DNA of 64,000 nt from NCBI GenBank assembly GCA_040220135.1, contig JAVJTT010000025.1, forward strand, positions 1 through 64,000, written 5' to 3'. The first letter of the stretch is position 1, and each line of letters starts with the position of its first letter. The position numbers were made by a program, and so were the translations under genes. Shown one piece after another: positions 9,616 to 18,469 of this stretch. Below the pieces are notes generated by a model. It saw nothing but the letters and a program-made list of their open reading frames with translations, was not told where the DNA came from and did no database searches. Source of the DNA: CAJXMH01 sp040220135 (lineage in GTDB: Bacteria; Bacteroidota; Bacteroidia; Flavobacteriales_E; Vicingaceae).

Positions 9616-10044
9616 TTAGCCCTTAAAGCCTTGCTTGGAATGACTTCCATCACAATAAGGCTTGTTTTGCGAATAGCCACATCGGCATAAAGCCGCATTT
9701 TCTCTCGTTTCACTTTTTCCGTCGGGTAATTTTACTTCACAAGCCCCTTCAATCACCAATGGCCCATCCTCTAATACATTGACTTTATTCGCTGTGGGTT
9801 TTGCGCTTTTCTCTTCTAACTCCCCATTAAGTTGATAAGCAAGAGCTCTTGAAGGGCATTTCTTTATTTGCTTAATAATTCTATCGTTAGTTGCACCCTC
9901 AGTTTGGATCCAAGGCTTTTCTTTGGGTTTAAATACTGCTGAAAGCCCTTTAGTACATACTCCTGAATGAATACAGCGCTCCGGTCTCCACTCTACAGTT
10001 AAATCACCATCTTGGTATTCTTTAAGCTTTTCTGTTTCTGACAT
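9616..10044 (-). CDS. Fer4_19 plus CDGSH iron-sulfur protein
   Basis: A 142-residue cytosolic protein with two metal-binding modules. The N-terminal half is a divergent mono-cluster domain ('EWRPERCIHSGVC', later 'IKKCPSRAL'). The C-terminal half has a full CDGSH motif, 'CRCGYSQNKPYCDGSH', which in mitoNEET-type proteins binds a redox-active 2Fe-2S cluster through three Cys and one His. This two-module architecture is common in bacteria, but its partner is unknown; electron transfer or cluster delivery is likely. It has its own transcription unit and diverges from the AsmA-like gene, with a 43-base shared promoter gap. Confidence 0.9.
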   Translation of the reverse strand: MSETEKLKEYQDGDLTVEWRPERCIHSGVCTKGLSAVFKPKEKPWIQTEGATNDRIIKQIKKCPSRALAYQLNGELEEKSAKPTANKVNVLEDGPLVIEGACEVKLPDGKSETRENAALCRCGYSQNKPYCDGSHSKQGFKG

Positions 10045-10087
10045 TTTTTCTTAAAGATAATAATAAGATTTCAATTACTTTAGATGA

Positions 10088-11635
10088 ATGAATTGGAAGA
10101 AGGTTTTGCTACTACTATTTGGTGTCTTACTCTTACTCTTATTCTTTGCCATATTTTGGCTAAGCAAACCATCTATTATCAATTATGTTGATCACAAACT
10201 GAAAGTTGAATTGGAAGGCAGTCCAATCCAATATTACGGACTTGAGCTGGCCTTTTTTCCGCTTTCTATTTCTGTTGATTCCTTGCATTATTTAGATGCA
10301 GAAACCAATAGTTTCCTAAAATTAAACCGGCTAGACATTTCGATCATCCACCTTCTACCCTTTCTAAAAAACAAAGCCTTACAAATTGATCAACTCAATA
10401 TTCAAGAGCTTAAAGCAAGCATTCTGAAAGGTTCAAAACAAGATATCGTCTCCACTCAATCCACCCCAAAACCCTTTCCATTTAAGAAAATAATAGTCGG
10501 TGAATTCAAACTTATGAAAGGACAGTCTTTTTTACTGCATTCACTTGAGGATTCAACTAGCACTCAAATAGATGGAACGAAGCTGTATCTAACTGATATA
10601 CAGCTTGACTCGAATGAGTGGAACAGCATCTCCTTCTCCGAATTTAAATTAGACCTAGATAGTATATGCCATAAAGGGAAAAAAGTAGCGATCAAAAGCA
10701 AGCAAGTCCTATTCAGTAAAGATTCGGCTCAAATTATAAACTTTGAGCTAATTGACCAAGTGGCCGACAGCTACCCTTACCAAAAAACAAAGTATAAGCT
10801 TCTGGCCAAAACAACTAAGCTGTTTTACGATTTAGATAGTCTTTTACTTACTCAACAATACCGATTTGATTTATTAAAAGTTGAAGAATTTGAATTAGCC
10901 AGCGCTTTAGACAAAAGGAAAAGCAGAAAAACGGAAACCAAAGCTAGTTTAAATCAAGTATTAGAAGGCATCCCTTTTTCATTTCATCTAGATAGCATTT
11001 CATTAACAAAAGGCTCTATTCACTACAAAGAAATAGTGTCGCACGCCCCCTTTGTATCGGAAGTGTTTTTCGAGGATGTTTCTTTAAGTTCTACTCAACT
11101 TACCAATGATAGTTTAGAAATTAAAGATTCAAAATGGTTCAAAAACAAGCTTAACTGTCTCTTTTTAGGCAAGTCTCCTTTAGCGTGTCAAATCAATTTT
11201 GACTTGGCTAGTAAAAGCTCTTACCATCATGTAAAAGGTCGGATGGAAAAGCTGTCTTTTAAAGAACTCAACCCAATACTAGCGCCTATGGTTGACATTA
11301 ATTTTAAAAGTGGAGATTCTGACCAATTGCTGTTTGACTTTAATGGCAATTACTACCGTTCTAAAGGAAGTTTAAAATTTTATTATAAAGATTTAAAAAT
11401 CCAACTCCATGGAGCAGATGAGAGCAAGACAAAAAAACTTTGGCGAAATATTGCCGGAGGTTTAGCTAATGCGTTAGTTATTCGAACCGATAACCCTCAT
11501 AATGGTCTATTAAAAGAGGGAGAAATACATTTTGATCGAAATCACGATAAATCGATATTTAACTTTTGGTGGAAATCAATTTTTAGCGGCATGACAAAAA
11601 CCGTCTTAAAGATAGACCCTCAGAAGCTTAAATGA
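10088..11635 (+). CDS. AsmA-like envelope protein (uncharacterised)
   Basis: A 515-residue protein with one strong N-terminal transmembrane segment (residues 5-25) followed by a long beta-rich, Ser/Asp/Leu-repeating periplasmic region. Elements such as 'FPLSISVDSLHYLD', 'ISIIHLLPFLKNKALQIDQL' and 'KGSIHYKE' are typical of AsmA/DUF748-type lipid-transport or envelope proteins. No enzymatic motif was seen. It starts 43 bases from the divergent CDGSH gene, with a TACTTTAG element just before the ATG. Its 3' end overlaps the convergent OmpA gene by 16 bases. The AsmA relation rests on overall pattern rather than a single motif. Confidence 0.55.
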   Translation: MNWKKVLLLLFGVLLLLLFFAIFWLSKPSIINYVDHKLKVELEGSPIQYYGLELAFFPLSISVDSLHYLDAETNSFLKLNRLDISIIHLLPFLKNKALQIDQLNIQELKASILKGSKQDIVSTQSTPKPFPFKKIIVGEFKLMKGQSFLLHSLEDSTSTQIDGTKLYLTDIQLDSNEWNSISFSEFKLDLDSICHKGKKVAIKSKQVLFSKDSAQIINFELIDQVADSYPYQKTKYKLLAKTTKLFYDLDSLLLTQQYRFDLLKVEEFELASALDKRKSRKTETKASLNQVLEGIPFSFHLDSISLTKGSIHYKEIVSHAPFVSEVFFEDVSLSSTQLTNDSLEIKDSKWFKNKLNCLFLGKSPLACQINFDLASKSSYHHVKGRMEKLSFKELNPILAPMVDINFKSGDSDQLLFDFNGNYYRSKGSLKFYYKDLKIQLHGADESKTKKLWRNIAGGLANALVIRTDNPHNGLLKEGEIHFDRNHDKSIFNFWWKSIFSGMTKTVLKIDPQKLK

Positions 11636-12891
11636 AACTCTACTCGACGATTCTCAAATCGCTCTGCTTCTGTATTGTTTTGATTCAGTGGTGCTGTCTC
11701 TCCCTTCGCCGCCATGCTTAAGCGCTCGGTTGATATATTTTGTTGAACTAAAAACGAGCGAACCGCCTTAGCCCTTTCAATTGACAAAATCATGTTTTCC
11801 TCTGCGGCACCCACATTATCTGTATGGCCGATGATCAGTAACTTCAAGCTTTTCATGTTCTGCATCATACTAGCTAAATCATGCAAAGGCGAATAAGAAT
11901 CCGGAAGTATTTCTGATTCATTGGTATTAAATTGAATCCTCAGATCAAAAGTGAGGCTGTCTTGCCCCATACTTAGATACTTACTTTCAAGTTTAGACAA
12001 TTGCTCTCCCACATATTCCTTAACTATTTTATCTGCTTGTGGAATTCGCTTTCCTTTTGCGGAAAGTGATTTTGCTTTGATTAAGACTGCTGAATCGTAA
12101 ATCCGGTCTCCTACATCGGCAATGGCGATTTTCAAATGGTAAGTCTTCCCCTCTCGAAGTTTAAGCTTTGCTTTTAGTGGAACGGTAAAACCATCGAACT
12201 GAAAAAGCTTGGCTCGAAGTGCCATTTGAGGGTGCTCTCGCCAAAAATCATCACTGTGAACATGCAGAAAGTCAGAAGGTAAGAAATACTCCTCGTTCCT
12301 TCTGTGGTTTACGTTGTCAATGCTTACCGTGGTTCTGCCGTCAGGCAGTAAAGCGATGTTTCTTGGGTGTAAAGCACGACTTCCCTCTTCTTTAATAAAG
12401 AACCCAAAAACATCGTTAACCCCTTTGTTCACATATTCGGGATATTCTTCAGAGGCAAAAATGAAAGTAAACTCCAGGCTATCGCGAAGAGCAATCAAGT
12501 CAAACTCCAGCACTGCCGCGTCGGTAACTACTGAGGTGGCAATGGCTTGCAGATCGTTATCAGTTCTTGCAGAGCTTCGGCTGCCTGTGTTTACGGCATC
12601 ATTAGGTCCTAAAGCATCAAACACATTTCCGCTAGACAATATAATCCCAGCATCGATCAACTCTTCTGGTAAATCGTTTTCGAAGGCTGCAATAGAATAT
12701 GGTTTGCCACTATAGCGCACATTTTTGATAATCAAATCACTGCTTTGATCCATTAATACTTGGTTCACCAAAGTTTGCGGACTTAGTGTTGTATCAATAG
12801 TCAGCATTTGGCTATAAAGCGATTTGCCCCATACCAAAAGGCACAGGGCAAAAATTATAGAATGTAAGTATCGCTTAAGTTTAATTTCCAT
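11620..12891 (-). CDS. Choice-of-anchor L plus OmpA-like domain protein
   Basis: A 423-residue secreted or outer-membrane protein. After a signal peptide (residues 1-28) comes a choice-of-anchor L domain, seen in 'GIILSSGNVFDALGPND', 'EFTFIFASEEYPEYV' and 'VFGFFI'. The C-terminal 110 residues are an OmpA peptidoglycan-binding domain ('NTNESEILPDS', 'LLIIGHTDNVGAAEEN', 'ERAKAVRSFL', 'ENRRVEF'). Choice-of-anchor L domains usually sit in large T9SS or adhesin proteins. Here the domain is tied to the wall by OmpA. The gene follows the SPFH gene with an 11-base overlap and so is probably co-transcribed. The domain calls are firm and the role is unknown. Confidence 0.85.
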   Translation of the reverse strand: MEIKLKRYLHSIIFALCLLVWGKSLYSQMLTIDTTLSPQTLVNQVLMDQSSDLIIKNVRYSGKPYSIAAFENDLPEELIDAGIILSSGNVFDALGPNDAVNTGSRSSARTDNDLQAIATSVVTDAAVLEFDLIALRDSLEFTFIFASEEYPEYVNKGVNDVFGFFIKEEGSRALHPRNIALLPDGRTTVSIDNVNHRRNEEYFLPSDFLHVHSDDFWREHPQMALRAKLFQFDGFTVPLKAKLKLREGKTYHLKIAIADVGDRIYDSAVLIKAKSLSAKGKRIPQADKIVKEYVGEQLSKLESKYLSMGQDSLTFDLRIQFNTNESEILPDSYSPLHDLASMMQNMKSLKLLIIGHTDNVGAAEENMILSIERAKAVRSFLVQQNISTERLSMAAKGETAPLNQNNTEAERFENRRVEFHLSF

Positions 12892-13720
12892 TGAGGATTA
12901 GGGGTAAACCATCATCTCCACCACCAATCACAATAACTTTAGAATTGGTTGATTTAGCTAATCCTTCTGTGGCGGAAATGCCTTTTTCTCTCAAAATATT
13001 ATCCGTAATGGATGCACTTAAAATACGGTTTGCTGCAGCTTTACCTTCAGCGTCAATTCTTCTTCTTTCAGCTTCTTTCTTTTCCTTTTGAATCAAATAA
13101 TCATACTTCTGTGCTTCTTGCTCTGCCGCTAACTTTGTCTCAATTGAAGTTTTAATGGTTTGTGGTAATTTAATAGAACGGAATAAAAGCGCCTTTAATT
13201 GAATAAAGTTGTCGTCTAAAATCTCGCGAGTAGACTGTTCTATGCGCGTTTCAATTTCTTGTCTCTTTGTAGCATAAAGCTCTTCGGGTGTATACTGTCC
13301 AATAATTTTACGCACTGCAGAACGCAATTCAGGGCGAATTAAACTCTCTATATAGCTATTTCGAAAAGCACGATAGAGGTATCCAATTTCTTCAGGCTTA
13401 GGTCTAAAACGCAAGGATACATCAATGCTGATGGAAAGTCCATCTTTGGAAAGCACATCCATGGTTTCTTCTATTTGCTGCTCTTCAATTCTAAAAATGA
13501 TTACATCATTCCAAGGGGCGATGATGTTTAATCCTTCTCCTTTAATGTTATCGACATCTAATCCAGTGGTATACTTCTTAAAGACTACGCCTCTTTCAGT
13601 TGGTTGAAGAATCACAAAAATGTTGGAGACCACAATAATCAAAATCACTACAATGACTCCAATAAAAATGTAGGGTCTGATTTTACTTGGGTCAAAGGAA
13701 GGTTGGTCGTATTCGCTCAT
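12881..13720 (-). CDS. SPFH/prohibitin-family membrane protein
   Basis: A 279-residue protein with a single N-terminal transmembrane helix (about residues 15-35), then an SPFH/prohibitin domain ('VQPTERGVVFKKYTTGLD' region, 'SKDGLSISIDVSLRFRPKPEEIGYLY') and a charged coiled coil ('KEKKEAERRRIDAEGKAAANR'-like stretch near 215-235). Prohibitin and HflC/K relatives form ring scaffolds in the membrane and control proteases such as FtsH. No protease gene is adjacent. It is first in a two-gene unit with the OmpA protein. Confidence 0.9.
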   Translation of the reverse strand: MSEYDQPSFDPSKIRPYIFIGVIVVILIIVVSNIFVILQPTERGVVFKKYTTGLDVDNIKGEGLNIIAPWNDVIIFRIEEQQIEETMDVLSKDGLSISIDVSLRFRPKPEEIGYLYRAFRNSYIESLIRPELRSAVRKIIGQYTPEELYATKRQEIETRIEQSTREILDDNFIQLKALLFRSIKLPQTIKTSIETKLAAEQEAQKYDYLIQKEKKEAERRRIDAEGKAAANRILSASITDNILREKGISATEGLAKSTNSKVIVIGGGDDGLPLILNGN

Positions 13721-13737
13721 AGTTTTTCAATTTTGGG

Positions 13738-13745
13738 TAAAGGTA
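13738..13745 (-). promoter_or_regulatory. Probable -7 element (TACCTTTA) for the SPFH-ompA unit
   Basis: A minus-strand octamer differing from the TAnnTTTG consensus only at the last base, 17 bases upstream of the SPFH start codon. No clear -33 element was identified. Confidence 0.35.
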
Positions 13746-13805
13746 CAATGGAATAGCGAGCTATGCTATATTTATTAAGATAACTCAGTAGAAAGGAAGT
13801 TGTTT

Positions 13806-15398
13806 TTAAAAACCCAAGTTTATACTACCACTAAAAGTGTGGGTATTGCCTTGAAACAACTCAGGAGAATATAAAAAAGCCTGTGCTCCACTAACCTCTC
13901 GATATTCATAACGAGCAGTCAAGTAAAGGTCATTGATCAACTCATACCGCAGAGAAGTATAAAACTGATTCCTTCTCCAAACGATTTCTTCTTGGAAATT
14001 AAGTCCTAAGACATCCTCCCCTTCTTCGGTATATGGATTAGTGGTTCCTTTGGTTGCTAAATTTAAACCTGCTGAACACTTTAATCGTGCTAGCGGTCGA
14101 TAATCCAATTGAAAAGCCAGGTTCATGGCATTATCACCTAGATAATGACCCAAGGTGTATTGATTGGAAGCGAAAGTGGTGGTGTTAATAAAGTGACGAT
14201 AAGCCATGGGATTGGTTAAGGTAGCTTCTCCGCTAAGGCTAAGATTGGAATTTAAAATGTTACTCCATTGTGCGCCCAATTTACCGCTTACAAAATTAGA
14301 GTGACTATCCTTTTCCCACATTCTAGCAAAGCTAATCTCATCAACGTATAAGGAGGCATAAAGATGAACTCCTTTGATATTGCGTGAACTTACATCCATA
14401 AATATCTGGGTATTGGCTCCTCCGTCATTCCCCCCTCCGGCATAAATGGCATGATCTACTGACTTGTAAAATGCAAAAGGAATCAAAAAGGCCGGATGAA
14501 AGTTGTCACTGTAGACGATAGAGTTACCAATAGAAAAGTAAAACTTCTTGAAAGGCTTAATGCTGAAGTAATTGGCCGCTATAAACTTATTGGCCAATAT
14601 TTTTCTTTGCTGAATTCCTGCTGAGTAACTGCGACTGCTATCGAGCACTTCAGAATTCAACCAGCCGTGAAAATAGTTTAGTTCTAACCAATCAGTGGCT
14701 TTAAGTTTTAAATTAAAACGAGTAAAAGAAGGCGCTTTGGTTGAAAAGACATTCGAGCCAAATTGATGATTCCCCCATGAAAAGAGGTCTTTTATTAGAC
14801 CTACTGTTACTTTTTTATTTTGATAAGTCAAGCCTCCTCTAAAGTCACTAAAATCACCACTCCCCTTGTAGGTGGCGCCATTTCTTCGATGTAAAAAATT
14901 TTCCTGTAGATATTGATCGCTTTCTAACTGGTCTCTCAAACTGGCATAAAATCCCCAATGCTCTCCTAAATAACCAAACAGCTCGCCTCCCCACCAACGA
15001 TGCCAATAATTCCCGCTTTTATTGGCAGAATAACTTCCACCTGTAATGGGGTTAACCGTAAGTTGAAAACTAGAGTCAGCATAATAAAATAGATCTTTCC
15101 GCTTTTCTTGATAGTCTTTTCGAAGTAGCTCTTTCTTGTACTCCTTTAGAAAAAAGTGGAGTTCTTCTTTTTGACGCTTATTTAATTGAGCGGTATCTAA
15201 TCCTTCAAGTTTCTGAGCAATCAGGGATCTTGAATAAGGCTGTGTTAAGGTGTTTAGCTCAATGAGATGAAGGTTAGTCATTTCATCCAAGAACTCATAA
15301 ATAGAACGTTTCTGTAAATCCTGATACACCGTTTGAGCCTCGAGCTGAAAGCAGGAAAGAGAAAAAAGGGTAAGCAAGATTGCAAACAGCCGCTTCAT
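13806..15398 (-). CDS. Wzi-type capsule assembly outer-membrane protein
   Basis: A 530-residue protein with a signal peptide (residues 1-22) and an N-terminal helical region ('IYEFLDEMTNLHLIELN', 'KPYSR'-like 'QPYSRSLIA', 'LNKRQKEELHFFLKEYKKEL'). A long series of aromatic beta-strands, including 'WHRWWGGELFGYLGEHWGF', ends in 'GSINLGF'. This is the layout of the Bacteroidota Cap_assembly_Wzi family, an outer-membrane barrel that anchors or organises surface polysaccharide. It is the last gene of the large capsule operon and lies 10 bases after the sugar transferase. That context supports the call. Confidence 0.85.
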   Translation of the reverse strand: MKRLFAILLTLFSLSCFQLEAQTVYQDLQKRSIYEFLDEMTNLHLIELNTLTQPYSRSLIAQKLEGLDTAQLNKRQKEELHFFLKEYKKELLRKDYQEKRKDLFYYADSSFQLTVNPITGGSYSANKSGNYWHRWWGGELFGYLGEHWGFYASLRDQLESDQYLQENFLHRRNGATYKGSGDFSDFRGGLTYQNKKVTVGLIKDLFSWGNHQFGSNVFSTKAPSFTRFNLKLKATDWLELNYFHGWLNSEVLDSSRSYSAGIQQRKILANKFIAANYFSIKPFKKFYFSIGNSIVYSDNFHPAFLIPFAFYKSVDHAIYAGGGNDGGANTQIFMDVSSRNIKGVHLYASLYVDEISFARMWEKDSHSNFVSGKLGAQWSNILNSNLSLSGEATLTNPMAYRHFINTTTFASNQYTLGHYLGDNAMNLAFQLDYRPLARLKCSAGLNLATKGTTNPYTEEGEDVLGLNFQEEIVWRRNQFYTSLRYELINDLYLTARYEYREVSGAQAFLYSPELFQGNTHTFSGSINLGF

Positions 15399-15408
15399 GG
15401 GCGCTAAA

Positions 15409-16494
15409 TTAATTGCTTCTTGCTTTCCGAAAGAGAATATTGATAAAACACTTTACGAAATAGTGTAGATCTGTTTTGAAAGGTGCTTTCTTGTATGCCT
15501 CAAAGTAACGGTCTTCAGAATCCTTGATTTCCTCTATGGTATTGGGCAAGTCAGCATAATAAGGAGGAATTAGACCGGGTTTGAATTGTTTTCTTTTCTC
15601 AGCAAACTCTTCGCCATACAGGCTTAAATATTGTTGACTGATGGGTCGAACCCCAACCAACTTTAGCTCTCCTTTGAAAAAATTATAAAACATGGGAATT
15701 TCATCGATCCATAGGCGACGAACCAAGCTACCTAGCATATTCACTCGAAAATCAGATTTGAACTTCCCACCCTCTGCTAATTGATTCTGCTCGTAAATAT
15801 ATTCTTGCAAGTATTCCGAATAAGCATACATGCTTCGAAATTTATACACTTCAATCATTTTACCCTGATAACCATTGCGCTTCATTTTAAAGAGCAAACC
15901 GTAGTTTTTTTCTTGCAAGCCTACCACTGTTTTAACCTTTTCAACTACAATGTAAGTACGGTTTTCAATTTCTTTTTCAGCTACAATTTTAAAACCGCAA
16001 TAGGCAAGCCTGCCTAGGGTTTCTACTCGACTTAGCACTCTATTTCTACCGGCCGTTAAAAAGTAATAAAGCTGTTTAGAAAAAGGGAGTTTGGGCGCTA
16101 CTCTTTTCCCGACATAATCAAAGGAATAGTAAAGCGTATTCAATCCACTGGGAAACTTTTTATAGAGCCTCGCTTTTCTTTGCTCTGCGGTTTCTAGACA
16201 GCAAACAAAAAGACCATCTTGTTCTAAATTCTCATTCACCGCTGAAAAAAAAGGAACGATTTCTCTGATGCGGTTTAACAACCTTAAATTAACTACTCCC
16301 TCTAATAATTCTGCTTCCTGCTTTGAACTAAGGTTATCCAGCGTTATGCGATTATCAACATCAACTACTGCCAAGTTTTCATGACTCACTTTACTGAGAT
16401 AGGGACTCAAAAAGTCACTTACTCCTTCCGATACACCACTTAGATTTTTTCTAGTCTGTGCATGAACTTTACGTAAAGTTTGTGCTAACTCCAT
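15409..16494 (-). CDS. Bacterial sugar transferase (glycan initiation), atypical N-terminus
   Basis: A 361-residue protein whose C-terminal part (about residues 205-345) is the catalytic domain of polyisoprenyl-phosphate hexose-1-phosphate transferases. Landmarks are 'GKMIEVYKFRSMYAYSEYL', 'LGSLVRRLWIDEIPMFYN' and 'LVGVRPISQQYLSLY'. These enzymes load the first sugar onto undecaprenyl phosphate. Unusually, the membrane helix that normally precedes the 'KFRSM' motif is not evident. The first 190 residues instead look like a soluble domain with weak resemblance to a SAM-methyltransferase end ('LGRLAYCGFKIVAEKEI'). It lies in the capsule operon between the Wzi and DUF354 genes, with gaps of 10 and 21 bases. 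Confidence 0.88.
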   Translation of the reverse strand: MELAQTLRKVHAQTRKNLSGVSEGVSDFLSPYLSKVSHENLAVVDVDNRITLDNLSSKQEAELLEGVVNLRLLNRIREIVPFFSAVNENLEQDGLFVCCLETAEQRKARLYKKFPSGLNTLYYSFDYVGKRVAPKLPFSKQLYYFLTAGRNRVLSRVETLGRLAYCGFKIVAEKEIENRTYIVVEKVKTVVGLQEKNYGLLFKMKRNGYQGKMIEVYKFRSMYAYSEYLQEYIYEQNQLAEGGKFKSDFRVNMLGSLVRRLWIDEIPMFYNFFKGELKLVGVRPISQQYLSLYGEEFAEKRKQFKPGLIPPYYADLPNTIEEIKDSEDRYFEAYKKAPFKTDLHYFVKCFINILFRKARSN

Positions 16495-16515
16495 TTAAAG
16501 ATTGAAAGTAGAGAT

Positions 16516-17604
16516 TTATTTGCTTGTATCTATATGCTTTTGAAAACTCTTGGGGTATTGTTCAAAAAAGTTCAACCAAAAGTCAGTCAGATCTATACGT
16601 TCTTTTAGCATTTTGGTTTGTCTTTCTTTCCACTTTTTCTTCAATTCAGGCTCCTTCATCAGATTTTGAAGTTTATTCACCAACTGCTCAAACTGATGGG
16701 TTTTGAATCCATAAGTCAATTCATACATATGCTCCAACTCTTCCAAATAGCCTAGTTTTCCTACAAAATCGTTGAAGCGCAAGGCGGGAGTACCTAATAC
16801 TGCAGCTTCTGCGGTCATGGTTTGACTATCGCCGGCATAAAGGTGAGCAAAGGCCAAGGCATGGTGCATTTCTTTAGCAGGGATTTGTATTCGATAGGGT
16901 TCTAGGTCTTTATTCAAAGGGCGCTCAGAAGTAATCCATACTTGACCATGTGGTTCTAACAAATCAATCAACTGCAAGGCTCTTGAATCATCAATCCCTT
17001 CTACTCCATCGTCGTGATGCGCATTAAGGGAAGAGAATCGCAAAATAAAATAGCGTTCTCGACTTCCAAACAGGGCTTGCACTTTCTGCTTGTCAGGCTT
17101 AAAATAGTTTCGATGCAAATAAGCTAATTCATGATAGGAAGCGTAAGCTATTTTCTTATGCTCAAACTTTCCCAAATCACAGCATTCGGGCGCCATTACA
17201 TGACTAGCATATTTAAATCCTAAATTCGCTAAGAGAGGAACAGCTTCCGTATCGTCTTCATTAAGAATTACAGAAGGAATATTGAGTAGGCGACCAATGT
17301 GCGTAATTACAATATCTGTCCCAATCATCATTTTGGGGCGATACTTCACTGCAAGCGTAAACATTCTCCACTCTCTGAATAATACTGAAGCTAGTAAACT
17401 GAGCTTACCATTTCCACTTCGAGCCTTTAAATAGGTTATGTTATACGGAAGACCGTCTAAAAGCTCAAAAAGCACATCTTTCCCCCTCGCTATCAATTTA
17501 ATGGTATGTCCATGCTCAGACAGTAAGCGGATCAAATTTGAGACATTGTGATAATGAGCAGGATGCCCCAGGTAAAAAAAGTAAACTGACTGATTTTTCT
17601 TCAT
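16516..17604 (-). CDS. DUF354 family protein (glycosyltransferase-B-like)
   Basis: A 362-residue protein matching DUF354, a family with the two-Rossmann GT-B fold seen in UDP-GlcNAc epimerases and glycosyltransferases. Supporting features are the N-terminal 'YFFYLGHPAHYHNVSNLIR' strand-loop-helix, 'MMIGTDIVITHIGRLL', 'LNEDDTEAVPLLANLG' and the C-terminal 'AHLYAGDSQTMTAEAAVLG' nucleotide-sugar-binding region. The substrate is unknown. Members sit widely in capsule and LPS loci, and this one lies inside such an operon, 25 bases after the formyltransferase. It could be a glycosyltransferase or an epimerase. Confidence 0.85.
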   Translation of the reverse strand: MKKNQSVYFFYLGHPAHYHNVSNLIRLLSEHGHTIKLIARGKDVLFELLDGLPYNITYLKARSGNGKLSLLASVLFREWRMFTLAVKYRPKMMIGTDIVITHIGRLLNIPSVILNEDDTEAVPLLANLGFKYASHVMAPECCDLGKFEHKKIAYASYHELAYLHRNYFKPDKQKVQALFGSRERYFILRFSSLNAHHDDGVEGIDDSRALQLIDLLEPHGQVWITSERPLNKDLEPYRIQIPAKEMHHALAFAHLYAGDSQTMTAEAAVLGTPALRFNDFVGKLGYLEELEHMYELTYGFKTHQFEQLVNKLQNLMKEPELKKKWKERQTKMLKERIDLTDFWLNFFEQYPKSFQKHIDTSK

Positions 17605-17629
17605 AGCTTGCTGAGCAATGATAATTACG

Positions 17630-18469
17630 CTAAAATTTAAAAGAATTTGACAGTGCGTATTTCATATCCTTTAATTTAATCACCCTCAAGCCTTTTTGGT
17701 GGAACTGCTTACCTTGCTCTTTGGTAGGCGCCCGATGATAACTTTCCTCATAAGATGGAGGGATAGGATTGATCTTGTCCTCTGCATATTTCTCAATTGT
17801 TTCTAGTAAACCCTTAGCCATTATTTTCTTTGTGGTATATGCAATGCTATACTGCGTCGCATCATCGGGCATTTCAATTGCTCTTTGAAATACGATCTCA
17901 CCGGCATCCAATCGTTCCTCCATCGCATGAATGGTAGTGCCAATTTCTTCATCCTTGTTAAACAACATCCACCAACTACCAAAAACACCCCTATGTTTTG
18001 GAAGCAAGGTACCATGGGCGTTTAAGCAAGCTAATTTGGGTACTTCCAAGAGTTGCTTTTTAAATATTTGTGGTGGAGATATTGAAATTAGAAGATCAAT
18101 ATCCAGTTTTTTTAATTTTTCAATGTAACTCAAGCTATTCAAGTCTTCTGTTTCAATTTCCGGAATCCGATGCTCAAGGTAGGCTGACTTAACAGAATAA
18201 GGACTTGAAAGTCCAAACATTGACCTTAGCTTGGTGGTCAACTTACAATAAAACACACAACTACTAGCGATTAATAGTTCCCAAAGGGTATAGATCTTAA
18301 TTCGCTCTTTCAGCCAATCACCCATTGTTTTGTTTTTCCGATGTGGCTTTAAGCGACTTGCTCCAATAATTTCGAATCGCTCATTTTGCTCACTTGCCAA
18401 AAATTGAATGATCTTAGGAATAAAGAACGGCTCTTCTTGAGAAATAATATAAACCTTGAGTTTGCTCAT
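17630..18469 (-). CDS. Formyltransferase-family enzyme (sugar N-formylation likely)
   Basis: A 279-residue protein with the formyl_trans_N core. The catalytic segment 'NAHGTLLPKHRG' near residue 150 supplies the Asn and His, and 'RLDAGEIVFQRAIEM' supplies the Asp. These form the N-H-D set of methionyl-tRNA and sugar formyltransferases using 10-formyl-tetrahydrofolate. It lacks a Fmt C-terminal tRNA-binding domain and lies in a capsule operon, so formylation of an amino sugar on a nucleotide carrier is the better inference. The start ATG overlaps the stop of the preceding deacetylase gene by 4 bases (ATGA), implying translational coupling. Confidence 0.82.
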   Translation of the reverse strand: MSKLKVYIISQEEPFFIPKIIQFLASEQNERFEIIGASRLKPHRKNKTMGDWLKERIKIYTLWELLIASSCVFYCKLTTKLRSMFGLSSPYSVKSAYLEHRIPEIETEDLNSLSYIEKLKKLDIDLLISISPPQIFKKQLLEVPKLACLNAHGTLLPKHRGVFGSWWMLFNKDEEIGTTIHAMEERLDAGEIVFQRAIEMPDDATQYSIAYTTKKIMAKGLLETIEKYAEDKINPIPPSYEESYHRAPTKEQGKQFHQKGLRVIKLKDMKYALSNSFKF

